A stretch of 39,887 nucleotides of DNA. Source: Gammaproteobacteria bacterium (lineage in GTDB: Bacteria > Pseudomonadota > Gammaproteobacteria > SZUA-229). Positions 1 to 7,203 of the stretch are shown here, one piece after another (the first letter of the stretch is position 1; each line of letters begins with the position of its first letter). The translations under genes and the position numbers were made by a program. The stretch lies in contig JAOUKT010000030.1 in the NCBI GenBank assembly GCA_029882395.1, positions 1 to 39,887 on the forward strand, in the 5' to 3' direction. The notes under the pieces were generated by a model. It was not told where the DNA came from, searched no databases, and saw nothing but the letters and a program-made list of their open reading frames with translations.

Positions 1-1145
1 CACCACGTGTTTTAGTACTAACACCGACGCGTGAGCTGGCCAACCAGGTATTAAAAAACACACGTGACTTTGGCAAATACACACGTTTGTATAGTGCTTT
101 ACTGGTGGGCGGCGTGCCTTACCCTGCTCAAATAAAAAGCCTGAAGCGCGGCGTTGATCTGATCATCGCAACGCCGGGGCGTTTAATTGATCACATGAAA
201 TCTGATCGCATAGATTTTTCTAAACTGGAATTACTGATACTGGATGAAGCTGACCGAATGCTGGACATGGGTTTTCTGGATGATGTTAAGAAAGTGGCAG
301 CGGCGACACCAGCCGGGCGTCAGACGCTGTTGTTTTCAGCGACCCTGGAAGGCCCTATTGAAAAGGTCGCTAACCAGTTATTAAAAGACCCTGTTAAAGT
401 GCAGGTGGCGGGCGTTAAAGAAAAACATGATTCAATTACACAATACATTCATCAGGCTGATGATTTCCGTCACAAAATGAATCTATTGCGAAGCTCACTG
501 CAAAACGAGCAAGTTAACCAGGCGATTATTTTCACGGCGACCAAGAAAGGCGCCGATGATATGGCAACGCGTCTGCGTGACGAAGGTCACGACGTTTCAG
601 CTTTGCATGGCGACATGCGCATGCAGCAACGATTACGTGTTGTAGAGCGTATGCAAAAAAACAACCTGAAATTTTTAATTGCCACCGATGTTGCAGCCCG
701 CGGCCTGGATGTGAAAGGCATTACACACGTTATTAATTTTGACTTGCCGATGGCAGCAGAAGATTATATACATCGCATCGGACGCACTGGCCGTGGTGGC
801 AGCAGTGGTACCGCGTTGTCACTGGTAGGTCCAAATGACTGGGATGTGCTGAACCGTATAGAAAAACTTACCGGCCAGAAAGTAGAGCGGCGTGTGATAG
901 AAGGCATGGAGCCGACTAAACCGATTCCGGCATTCAGCACGAAGCCGGCAAGAGGTCGGGGCAATTATCGCGGTAACGGCAAGAAAAACTTTTCTCCTAA
1001 CTCACGTCACCACACAAGTCATAACAGTGAGGCAGTCGCGGGCACAAATTCAACAGCTGGCGCCCGTAACAGCAGTGGCAGTAAAGTGAAGGTGACTTAT
1101 TCTAAAAGCTCAACACAAAGGCGTTCGCAGGGGCGCGCCGCTTAA
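1..1145 (+). CDS. ATP-dependent DEAD-box RNA helicase, RhlE-like (5' end outside window)
   Basis: The reading frame is open from base 3, so the gene starts before the window and lacks its N-terminal Q motif and Walker A. What remains begins with motif Ia (PTREL) and continues with TPGR, DEAD (LILDEADRMLDMGF), SAT, LHGDM, ATDVAARGLD and HRIGRTGR. Both RecA-like lobes are therefore represented up to motif VI. After motif VI comes a basic tail rich in Gly, Arg, Asn and Ser, typical of RhlE-type helicases that unwind short RNA duplexes in ribosome assembly or RNA decay. The first in-frame TTG at 87 is internal, not a start. A strong terminator follows directly. RhlE against another DEAD paralogue cannot be decided without the N-terminus. 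Confidence 0.93.
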   Translation, partial: PRVLVLTPTRELANQVLKNTRDFGKYTRLYSALLVGGVPYPAQIKSLKRGVDLIIATPGRLIDHMKSDRIDFSKLELLILDEADRMLDMGFLDDVKKVAAATPAGRQTLLFSATLEGPIEKVANQLLKDPVKVQVAGVKEKHDSITQYIHQADDFRHKMNLLRSSLQNEQVNQAIIFTATKKGADDMATRLRDEGHDVSALHGDMRMQQRLRVVERMQKNNLKFLIATDVAARGLDVKGITHVINFDLPMAAEDYIHRIGRTGRGGSSGTALSLVGPNDWDVLNRIEKLTGQKVERRVIEGMEPTKPIPAFSTKPARGRGNYRGNGKKNFSPNSRHHTSHNSEAVAGTNSTAGARNSSGSKVKVTYSKSSTQRRSQGRAA

Positions 1146-1164
1146 AGCGAGCTGAGTTGATATC

Positions 1165-1194
1165 AAAAAAGGCCTGGTTTTCCGGGCCTTTTTT
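1165..1194 (+). terminator. Rho-independent terminator after the helicase gene
   Basis: An A6-GGCC arm pairs with GGCC-T6, with three more inner pairs (TGG/CCG, one wobble). The T run makes it a good intrinsic terminator. It is nearly symmetrical, so it may also stop minus-strand transcripts leaving alkC. Confidence 0.85.
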
Positions 1195-1223
1195 ATTAAA
1201 AGTGTAAAGTTGTTAACAGCGCG

Positions 1224-2309
1224 TTATTTTAGTAATTTAAAACCAACCGTTTTAAAACTGATGCCGTTGATCAGTATTTCGAGCCTGTGATTGCCTGGGT
1301 ACAGTTTTCTTGTTGTCATGATTTTAAAGGCATGCTTTTTACAGACCGTTATGGCAGCAGATGGCGGCAGTAATAATAACTTGAGTTTGAATGTTTTTGG
1401 CTGAAGCGTGCCGTTCTTTTTCATAAAATGAATGCGGTAATCGATGTTGAGTTTTTGTTTTTTTATTGATTGATTCATCACTGAGAAACAAAATTCAAAT
1501 GCCTCACCGATCTCGATGTTGTTAGTAGACAATGAAAAAGAGTTGAATTCGATATCAGGTTTTGCAAAACCCAAAAGCGAAAGCGTCGTCTCATGGCCCT
1601 GTTTTATCAATGTGCGGCAACCGTGTTTGATTATCCATTGTGTTACTGGTGTGTCAGTATTCCAGTGTTGCAGTTTTTTTATCAGCCAGTCGGCATTGTC
1701 TTTACTGATGTCGTTAATGTGATTAGCCACCGACTTTTGCACGTATGTGGCCGGATCCTGTTTCAGTTTTTCAAGTATCGGCCAGCTCAGTTGTGGCTGC
1801 TCAATGATTTGAGGCAATTTATTTGCCCAGGGCAAACGGGGCCTGCAGCCTTCAGATGCCAGGCGGCGAATATGTTCATTGTCGTGCTCGGCCCATTCCA
1901 GCATGTGCCTGATCGTGGTATCAAAATCAAGTTGTAAAAATTCTCTGATCGCAAACTCGGATGATGAGTATTGAGTGAAATCACGCAGCGCTTTTATCGA
2001 AGTTTTGTAGTCTTGCCGTCCAAAGGTCGAGACAAACTCGGATAAAAAAATATAACCAAATTTGTTATCAATGAGCCGTGAAAAATCATATAAAACATGA
2101 ATGGATTTTTTATAATTATCCGGCAAATGTCGGCCAACTGTGAGCGTGGTATGGGTAATGCACTGTTTCAGCTGCAGTGAGTCAAGCGGTGTGATGCATT
2201 GCTGATAAAACTGTTTTTGATTGAGTGCAGGGTAAGCGGCTTTCAAATCCCGGCTCAATTGCAAAAAGAAATCAGCATTCAAATATTTATCTTTTAAGCT
2301 CTCTGCCAT
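1224..2309 (-). CDS. alkC: AlkC-family DNA alkylation repair glycosylase with C-terminal Ig-like domain
   Basis: 361 aa. The HEAT-like helical N-terminal part carries RRLASEGCRPRLPWA at residues 148-162, a hallmark of the AlkC/AlkD superfamily of HEAT-repeat DNA glycosylases, which excise cationic alkylpurines such as 3-methyladenine. From about residue 253 the sequence changes to a beta-rich domain, matching the Ig-like domain that many AlkC proteins use to contact DNA. The gene starts 3 nt after the LysR stop codon, so the two are probably one transcript with the regulator first. Family assignment is from recognised motifs. Substrate range is inferred from the family. Confidence 0.85.
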   Translation of the reverse strand: MAESLKDKYLNADFFLQLSRDLKAAYPALNQKQFYQQCITPLDSLQLKQCITHTTLTVGRHLPDNYKKSIHVLYDFSRLIDNKFGYIFLSEFVSTFGRQDYKTSIKALRDFTQYSSSEFAIREFLQLDFDTTIRHMLEWAEHDNEHIRRLASEGCRPRLPWANKLPQIIEQPQLSWPILEKLKQDPATYVQKSVANHINDISKDNADWLIKKLQHWNTDTPVTQWIIKHGCRTLIKQGHETTLSLLGFAKPDIEFNSFSLSTNNIEIGEAFEFCFSVMNQSIKKQKLNIDYRIHFMKKNGTLQPKTFKLKLLLLPPSAAITVCKKHAFKIMTTRKLYPGNHRLEILINGISFKTVGFKLLK

Positions 2310-2312
2310 GGT

Positions 2313-3200
2313 TTAATTCTCTGCGCTGACCTGTTTTAATATTGCTGCCAGCTGCCGGGTAGCCGGGCCGGCCTGATCAGGGTCGGCATAAACCAGGTAG
2401 AGTATTGCGGTTTCGTGCCTGCCTTCATTCAGCGGCAGTATTTTTAAAGTCTGATTGTCTAATTCCTGTTCTATTTCTTTCTCCGGTAGCCAGCCAAAGC
2501 CGAGGCCATTACTGATGATTTTGTGTGCAGATTCCGGGCTAGAGACGGTCCAGCGTCGTGCGTCACTGATCCAGCCGGCATCCATTCCTTTGCTGCCCGA
2601 ATCACTGATGATCACATGTGTTTCACGATTGAGGTCATGGGTGGTGAGGTTTCGTTCCAGCTGGTGCAGTGCGTGATCGGCATGTGCTACCGCAATGAAA
2701 TGTACTTGTAGCAATTCATCGCCAAAAAAACCCTGTGGAATGAATGGGCTGATCGCCAGATCTGTGTCACCGTTTAACAGTAGTTCTTCGGCGCCGGATA
2801 ACACCACTTCTTCGAGCCTGATGCGGGTTTGTTTTCCCAGCGGTTCAAACTGCCTTAATGCATCCATTACCAGCTGCGTTGGGTAAGAGGCTTCAACGGC
2901 TAGCCGAATCTCGGCTTCCCAGCCCTGTTGCAAATGGTGAGCCTGTTGTTCGATCGCATAAGCTTCTGAAATTAATTGCCGTGAGCGTTGTAGCAGCACT
3001 TTTCCGGCTTCGGTTAACACGGCTTTTCGGCCTTGAATATGCAGTAATTTCAGGCTGAGTTGCATCTGCAGTTTATTTACCGCGTAGCTGACGGAAGACT
3101 GGCTGCGGTGTAACTGTTTCGCCGCTTGCGCATAACCGCCATAATCAATCACCGCTTGCAGGGTGCGCCATTGGTCGAGGCTTACTCGTGGATTCATCAT
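2313..3200 (-). CDS. LysR-family transcriptional regulator, YhaJ-like
   Basis: 295 aa, normal LysR length. The N-terminal winged HTH is clear (LDQWRTLQAVIDYGGYAQAA, then SQSSVSYAVNKLQ). From about residue 90 the co-inducer-binding domain follows (IRLAVEASYPTQLV...). It is divergent from doxX. The intergenic region holds a 19-bp perfect LysR-type palindrome at 3212-3230. E. coli yhaJ (LysR) sits next to yqjF (DoxX family), yqjG (glutathionyl-hydroquinone reductase) and yhaK (pirin), and the same four functions occur here, so this is probably a YhaJ-like regulator of the divergent genes. It also leads the alkC transcript. The start could be either of two consecutive ATGs. Confidence 0.9.
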   Translation of the reverse strand: MMNPRVSLDQWRTLQAVIDYGGYAQAAKQLHRSQSSVSYAVNKLQMQLSLKLLHIQGRKAVLTEAGKVLLQRSRQLISEAYAIEQQAHHLQQGWEAEIRLAVEASYPTQLVMDALRQFEPLGKQTRIRLEEVVLSGAEELLLNGDTDLAISPFIPQGFFGDELLQVHFIAVAHADHALHQLERNLTTHDLNRETHVIISDSGSKGMDAGWISDARRWTVSSPESAHKIISNGLGFGWLPEKEIEQELDNQTLKILPLNEGRHETAILYLVYADPDQAGPATRQLAAILKQVSAEN

Positions 3201-3211
3201 CAGGCTAAGAT

Positions 3212-3230
3212 ATATCTAAAATTTAGATAT
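3212..3230. promoter_or_regulatory. LysR-type operator between lysR and doxX
   Basis: ATATCTAAAATTTAGATAT is a perfect inverted repeat with 9-bp arms around one central base. It fits the T-N11-A pattern of LysR regulators and lies 12 bp upstream of the lysR start, so it suits both autoregulation and control of doxX. Confidence 0.65.
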
Positions 3231-3240
3231 GTAAAGGCGA

Positions 3241-3279
3241 AATAATGATCTTTATTATCTGTTTTTTATAGACCATAAT
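3241..3279 (+). promoter_or_regulatory. doxX promoter region with Fur-box-like dyad
   Basis: AATAATGATCTTTATTATC (3241-3259) agrees with 15 of 19 positions of the classical Fur consensus. It overlaps a weak -35 region (TTTATT, 3251-3256) placed 17 bp before a plausible -10, CATAAT (3274-3279). AT-rich DNA can give such matches by chance, so the Fur reading is tentative. Confidence 0.35.
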
Positions 3280-3310
3280 CGCATCACATAAAAACAAACA
3301 GGAGAAAACA

Positions 3311-3691
3311 ATGGATAAATATATTGAAGTGGCAGGTCGCTTTTTACTGGGTTTGATATTTTTAATGGCAGGCATTGGTAAGATCGGAGCAGGCTATGCG
3401 GGTACGGCAGGTTATATGGATATGATGGGCGTACCGGGCGCATTGTTACCTTTAGTCATTATTCTTGAAATTGCCGGTGGCCTGATGGTGATGACAGGTT
3501 TTAAGGTGAAATGGGCGGCTTATGCGCTGGCGGCATTTACGCTGGTTGCCGGTGCGATTTTCCATTCAAACTTTGCTGATCAGATGCAATCCATCATGTT
3601 CATGAAGAACCTGGCGATAACCGGCGCTTTATTATTATTAGCCGTGCAGGGTGCCGGTGAACTAAGCCTGGATAAGAAGCTGGCTAAGTAA
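3311..3691 (+). CDS. DoxX-family membrane protein (YqjF-like)
   Basis: 126 aa with four predicted membrane segments and the family's N-terminal GRFLLGLIFLMAGIGKI motif. A clear ribosome site (AGGAG) stands before the ATG. DoxX/YqjF proteins are small inner-membrane proteins linked to quinone or thiol-stress handling. E. coli YqjF lies next to the hydroquinone reductase YqjG, as here. A hairpin follows the gene, so part of the transcription probably stops before the next gene. Confidence 0.88.
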   Translation: MDKYIEVAGRFLLGLIFLMAGIGKIGAGYAGTAGYMDMMGVPGALLPLVIILEIAGGLMVMTGFKVKWAAYALAAFTLVAGAIFHSNFADQMQSIMFMKNLAITGALLLLAVQGAGELSLDKKLAK

Positions 3692-3704
3692 CGATACAGC
3701 ACCT

Positions 3705-3735
3705 AAGCCCCTGCTGCGTGGCAGTGGGGGCTTTT
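3705..3735 (+). terminator. Terminator or attenuator between doxX and the GST gene
   Basis: AAGCCCC-TGC pairs with GCA-GGGGCTT around a short loop and is followed by TTTATATT. It lies 14 nt after the doxX stop and 29 nt before the next start, so it may give polarity rather than full termination. Confidence 0.7.
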
Positions 3736-3763
3736 ATATTAAAAAATCAGGCAAGGAATTATT

Positions 3764-4747
3764 ATGGGCATGTTAATCAATGGCGAGCTGGCAGATAGCT
3801 GGCTTGATAAAGAGATTAGTGAAGGCGAATTCAAACGCATGGCGTCCACTTTTCGTCACTGGGTAACAGCCGATGGCAGTGCCGGGCCGACCGGCGATGC
3901 GGGTTTTAAGGCCGAAGCCGGGCGATATCATTTGTATGTCTCTGATGCCTGTCCGTGGGCACACCGTACCGTTATCTTCAGGACACTGAAACAGCTGGAA
4001 TCAATAATCAGTATCTCCTATGTTGAAGCCGAAATGCTCGATGATGGCTGGACCTTCAGTGCTGATGGCCAATACAAAGATGATTTATTTGGTTTTAAAT
4101 ATGTCTACCAGTTGTATCAAAAAGCCGATGCAAATTTTACCGGGCAGATAACCGTGCCCATACTCTGGGATAAAAAAACCAGTACGATAGTCAATAATGA
4201 ATCATCAGAAATTATTCGCATGTTTAATTCAGCGTTTAATGAGTTGACGGATGTGAGCACTGATTATTATCCTCAAGCATTACAATCCGAGATCGATACG
4301 ATTAACCAGCCGATATATGACAATATTAATAATGGCGTTTATCGCTGCGGATTCTCGACCACACAAAAAGTCTATGAACTGGCCTTTGATCGATTGTTTA
4401 ACGAGCTGGAAAAAGTAGAACAACGCTTATCAACACAGCGCTATTTAGCCGGTGATCAGCTGACCGAAGCGGACTGGCGCCTGTTTACCACACTGGTGCG
4501 TTTTGATGCGGTGTACGTGGGTCATTTTAAATGTAATCTAAAACGCATCGTTGATTATCACAACCTGTCGAACTTTATGCGCGAGTTATACCAGCTGCCC
4601 GGCATAGCCGGTACCATTGATATTGATTACTGCAAGCGCCATTATTATGTCAGCCATACCAGCGTCAACCCGACTCAGATTATCCCCAAGGGACCGGCAC
4701 TGGATTTCATGGCCGCGCATGACCGAGCGACGAAATTTGGAGCATGA
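3764..4747 (+). CDS. yqjG: Glutathionyl-hydroquinone reductase (xi-class glutathione S-transferase)
   Basis: 327 aa, the length of the YqjG/ECM4 family rather than the roughly 210 aa of ordinary GSTs. The active-site motif CPWAHR (about residues 64-69) supplies the catalytic Cys that reduces glutathionyl-hydroquinones to hydroquinones. The N-terminal region (GEFKR, RHWVTADG) and the all-helical C-terminal domain (YLAGDQLTEADWRLFTTLVRFD) also fit. Ribosome site AAGGA precedes the ATG. It is followed after 1 nt by the pirin gene, implying one operon for quinone or electrophile detoxification. The protein is cytoplasmic. Confidence 0.92.
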   Translation: MGMLINGELADSWLDKEISEGEFKRMASTFRHWVTADGSAGPTGDAGFKAEAGRYHLYVSDACPWAHRTVIFRTLKQLESIISISYVEAEMLDDGWTFSADGQYKDDLFGFKYVYQLYQKADANFTGQITVPILWDKKTSTIVNNESSEIIRMFNSAFNELTDVSTDYYPQALQSEIDTINQPIYDNINNGVYRCGFSTTQKVYELAFDRLFNELEKVEQRLSTQRYLAGDQLTEADWRLFTTLVRFDAVYVGHFKCNLKRIVDYHNLSNFMRELYQLPGIAGTIDIDYCKRHYYVSHTSVNPTQIIPKGPALDFMAAHDRATKFGA

Positions 4748-4748
4748 A

Positions 4749-5477
4749 ATGACCGAAAGCATTCATAATGTAAGCGTGGTGCCGGAAGGCGACGGGGTTG
4801 AGGTTAAGCGCCTGTTTCCATTGCAGGGTTTTATGAACTATGATCCGTTTGTGCTCTGGGATCATTTTAATATTGGCCCGGGCCGCGGTTTTCCCGATCA
4901 CCCGCACCGTGGCTTTGAAGCCATAACCTATATGTTTGACGGCGGCATGAATCATAAAGATAACCTGGGCAATGAATCCTTTGTTACCCCGGGAGGCGCG
5001 CAGCGCTTTACCGCCGGTAGCGGCATGGTGCACTCAGAAATGCCAGCCGAAGAGGGTGATAGTAACGGTATACAACTGTGGATTAATTTACCAAAACGTT
5101 TAAAACAAATTGAGCCGGGCTATCAGCAGGTTGACGATAATCAGTTCCCGGTTAAAACTATTGAAGGTGGCCGGGTAAAAATACTGGTTGGAGAGAACTC
5201 GCCGTTACAATTAAAAACAGAGGTTATCTACCAGCATGTGCAACTTGAAAAAGATGCCGCTTATGAGCTGGCACTAAAGCCCGGCATGCGTGGCATTGTC
5301 TATGTCATGGCCGGGCAGATCAACACGGCACAAAGTTTAGTCTCAGCGGATCAGGCATTATTTGTCGAAGACAGTCTAACTTTAAAGATTAACGCAAAAG
5401 AACACAGCGAGTTTATGATTTGTATGGGCATGCCACACGCAGAACCCATACGCCAGTACGGTCCCTTTGTGGATTAA
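4749..5477 (+). CDS. Pirin family protein (bicupin; YhaK/YhhW type)
   Basis: 242 aa from the chosen ATG. The frame is open further upstream, but that part overlaps the preceding gene, and the ATG at 4749 has GGAG 6 nt before it. The N-terminal cupin has HPHRGFEAITYMFDG and TAGSGMVHSEMP, giving the His, His, His and Glu metal ligands of pirins. Some bacterial pirins have quercetin 2,3-dioxygenase activity. Coupling to the hydroquinone reductase (1-nt gap) supports a role with quinones or phenolics. The true substrate is unknown. Confidence 0.92.
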   Translation: MTESIHNVSVVPEGDGVEVKRLFPLQGFMNYDPFVLWDHFNIGPGRGFPDHPHRGFEAITYMFDGGMNHKDNLGNESFVTPGGAQRFTAGSGMVHSEMPAEEGDSNGIQLWINLPKRLKQIEPGYQQVDDNQFPVKTIEGGRVKILVGENSPLQLKTEVIYQHVQLEKDAAYELALKPGMRGIVYVMAGQINTAQSLVSADQALFVEDSLTLKINAKEHSEFMICMGMPHAEPIRQYGPFVD

Positions 5478-5508
5478 TTGCAAGCAGGTATAAAAGGAGA
5501 GAGTAAAA

Positions 5509-5733
5509 ATGTATAAACAAGGCTCACCAAGAATGATCGAAGTAAAAGCCGCTGAGACGATCTACATCTGTCAATGCGGTCGAACTAACACGCCGCCGTA
5601 TTGTGATGGCAGCCATCAGGGAACGGAAAATGAACCGCTTGAATACACAGCCGGAGAAAATGAACAGCTCTATGTCTGTGGTTGTGGAAAGTCGGGCAAC
5701 CTGCCCTTTTGTGACGGCTCACATAACAACTAA
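5509..5733 (+). CDS. Small double CDGSH-type iron-sulfur protein
   Basis: 74 aa with two copies of the CDGSH ligand set: CQCGRTNTPPYCDGSH and CGCGKSGNLPFCDGSH. Each C-x-C...C...H set binds one 2Fe-2S cluster with 3Cys-1His ligation, so the protein should carry two redox-active, pH-sensitive clusters. It has no membrane segment, unlike mitochondrial mitoNEET. A good AGGAGAG ribosome site precedes the ATG. It is the last gene of the doxX-to-CDGSH row. The redox partner is unknown; the neighbouring quinone enzymes are candidates. Confidence 0.93.
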   Translation: MYKQGSPRMIEVKAAETIYICQCGRTNTPPYCDGSHQGTENEPLEYTAGENEQLYVCGCGKSGNLPFCDGSHNN

Positions 5734-5765
5734 TTAGCAAAGTATGTTTAACGCTTAAAGCATAA

Positions 5766-5795
5766 AAAAAGGCCCGTTAATTAACGGGCCTTTTT
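5766..5795. terminator. Perfect bidirectional terminator (copy 1 of a repeated terminator)
   Basis: A 30-bp perfect palindrome: A5, GGCCCGTTAA, TTAACGGGCC, T5. It separates the convergent CDGSH and PPC-1 genes. The same sequence recurs at 9147-9176, and a variant at 7152-7181, each time just downstream of a PPC gene. Confidence 0.92.
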
Positions 5796-5817
5796 AGTAC
5801 TACTTATTCTTAAAATA

Positions 5818-6462
5818 TTAAGCAAAAAACCGACGCAGACGAACTGCCGCTAAACCGAATAATGAAAATAAAAGGACTGGTAAGCTAACTGCGGAAATCT
5901 CAATAGTAGTAGGAGCATTCGGGTCATTGTTAGGATCGTAAGTAGGATCGTAAGTAGGATCGTAAGTAGGATCGTAAGTAGGAGGGTAAGGATTATAAGT
6001 GCCATCAACAGGAGCAGGATTGCCAAAGTCGGTGAAATAATAACCCGAATCAGCACATGTACCCACTGCACCGATTACAGTGTAGTCACCTTCACTAGAA
6101 GAGCTATAGCCTTGTACATAGATAGAAATATCTTCATTGGCAGATAAATATGCTTCTACACAGAAGTTAAGGTTGTCAGCACCATCATCATTAGAGGCTA
6201 ATGTAGTTAAGTATGTGTCAGAATAGATGTGGCCAAATGTATCAGTAGTACCTGTAGAATAAAAATGATAGGTACCAGCTGTTTGGTTGTTGAAATAGAA
6301 TGTATCAATATCAGAAGTGCCACTGGCAGCACCAACTAAATGAGCGGTCTCAGTAAACACAGGCCCTGATTGAGGGTAGTCTATGTTTGCAGCAGAAGCC
6401 GTCGAATTAAGTCCCAACGATAAAGTCAAAGCGAGTATTATTCCTGAGGATAATGATTTCAT
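5818..6462 (-). CDS. Secreted PPC-like domain protein 1 with VPLPA/PEP-CTERM-like tail
   Basis: 214 aa. A signal peptide (residues 1-24, ending ASA) is followed by one beta-sandwich domain resembling the bacterial pre-peptidase C-terminal (PPC) fold (DTFYF, GTYHFYSTG, LASNDDG, YVQGYSSSSEGDYTV). Next come a Pro/Tyr/Asp linker with four TYDP repeats and a C-terminal SLPV, hydrophobic stretch and RLRRFFA. That three-part end resembles exosortase sorting tails. Two Cys (LNFC, GTC) are shared with both paralogues and may form a disulfide. GGAGG lies 8-9 nt before the ATG. No enzymatic motif is seen. No exosortase gene is in the window. Confidence 0.85.
   Translation of the reverse strand: MKSLSSGIILALTLSLGLNSTASAANIDYPQSGPVFTETAHLVGAASGTSDIDTFYFNNQTAGTYHFYSTGTTDTFGHIYSDTYLTTLASNDDGADNLNFCVEAYLSANEDISIYVQGYSSSSEGDYTVIGAVGTCADSGYYFTDFGNPAPVDGTYNPYPPTYDPTYDPTYDPTYDPNNDPNAPTTIEISAVSLPVLLFSLFGLAAVRLRRFFA
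5932..5979. repeat. 12-bp tandem repeat (4 copies) inside PPC gene 1
   Basis: The unit AGGATCGTAAGT is repeated four times exactly, with a decayed fifth copy after it. It encodes the TYDP linker repeats. Copy number is free to change without shifting the frame. Confidence 0.93.
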
Positions 6463-6740
6463 TATGATAACCTCCAGCGGTTAATGATTAGTAGAAAAGG
6501 TGGGTTTGCTAATGGATGATGAGCAACCGAATTCTGAGATGTGTTTAGTAGTTGTTTGAATAGGTTTTCTGCGGCTGAGTATGAACAGCCAGGTTTTTTC
6601 AAACAGTTAATAGTGTTGTTTAACCGAGTTGGTAACAGAAAAGAAAAGCTCAGTTTAGGGAAATAAAACAAGCAAATTAAAATAAAGTCTAATAAAGTGA
6701 TGACAAGGCATGTGGTTATTTTTTTGAAATAATTTCGCAT
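6462..6740 (-). CDS. Reduced partner gene of PPC unit 1 (possible remnant)
   Basis: A 92-codon frame from the ATG at 6740. The leader just before this ATG (GGAATTTT-ATG) matches that of the 304-aa gene of unit 3, and the N-terminus (KKI then a long hydrophobic segment) resembles the membrane anchor there. The stop overlaps the PPC-1 start (TAATG). Most of the 304-aa partner is absent. The DNA just before the stop resembles the 3' end of the partner genes but is read in another frame: a different frame, closed at 6481, gives a C-terminus (K-x-x-F-[ST]-T-N) like theirs. It is therefore either a minimal gene or the product of a large internal deletion plus frameshift. The promoter is intact. Confidence 0.4.
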   Translation of the reverse strand: MRNYFKKITTCLVITLLDFILICLFYFPKLSFSFLLPTRLNNTINCLKKPGCSYSAAENLFKQLLNTSQNSVAHHPLANPPFLLIINRWRLS

Positions 6741-7151
6741 AAAATTCCATTTCAATTAGCTCAGCTTTCACTAGAGATAGCGTTATTATTGTCTATCTGT
6801 ATGGATCCCTTTAAAGACCGCAGTTAATTTATTTAACAGATATTGCGAGTATAGCAGTGAGTGTAAACGGTTTTGTGATCTTCGTCATGTTTATTAGAGA
6901 GCGTTTCATCGAAAACATGTCAGTAAAGGTATGTTTAGCTTTTATATTACCTATATTAGTAGTTATTTGTTTTGTTATAAACGGTGGCGGGAGATATATT
7001 GTAGATGATCATGTTGTGGATACTGGGTTTATTCATAAAGATGATGAATAGATTTGTTCAAAAGTGTTTTTGCGTTAGCTAAGTATATTAAATTGATTAA
7101 TAACCAGGGTGCTTTATCAATCTCAAGTAAAGTGAACAACTTTTTTCTTAA
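6741..7151. other. Promoter-leader region of PPC unit 1 (no firm gene)
   Basis: It holds a leader of about 100 nt (6741-6841), the unit-1 promoter (6848-6889) and about 260 bp of AT-rich spacer up to the unit-2 terminator. A plus-strand frame here (6857-7051) covers the promoter and has no ribosome site. I see no other signal. Confidence 0.5.
6848..6889 (-). promoter_or_regulatory. CRP-like site plus extended -10 promoter, PPC unit 1
   Basis: Read on the minus strand, TGCTATACT (extended -10; hexamer at 6853-6848) lies downstream of a dyad that reads TGTGATCTTCGTCATG on the plus strand (6874-6889). The centre of the dyad is 31 bp from the centre of the -10, putting it near -41, the class II CRP position. 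Units 2 and 3 show the same elements at the same spacing. Confidence 0.65.
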
Positions 7152-7181
7152 AAAAAGGCTCGTGAATTAACGAGCCTTTTT
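7152..7181. terminator. Bidirectional terminator after PPC gene 2
   Basis: AAAAAGGCTCGT and ACGAGCCTTTTT pair around the loop GAATTA. This is a compensated variant of the terminators at 5766 and 9147: both sides of the stem changed together, so pairing is maintained. Confidence 0.9.
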
Positions 7182-7203
7182 AGTACAACTTATTCTTCAA
7201 ATA

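Noticed and set aside
4617..4748. Upstream extension of the pirin gene
   Set aside because: It overlaps the hydroquinone reductase gene; the ATG at 4749 has a good ribosome site and matches the family start.
4707..5033. 108-codon minus-strand frame
   Set aside because: Shadow of the pirin gene with no ribosome site and no recognisable domain.
6857..7051. 64-codon plus-strand frame with one hydrophobic segment
   Set aside because: It covers the unit-1 promoter and CRP-like site, has no ribosome site, and its beginning resembles the equivalent non-coding promoter DNA of units 2 and 3.
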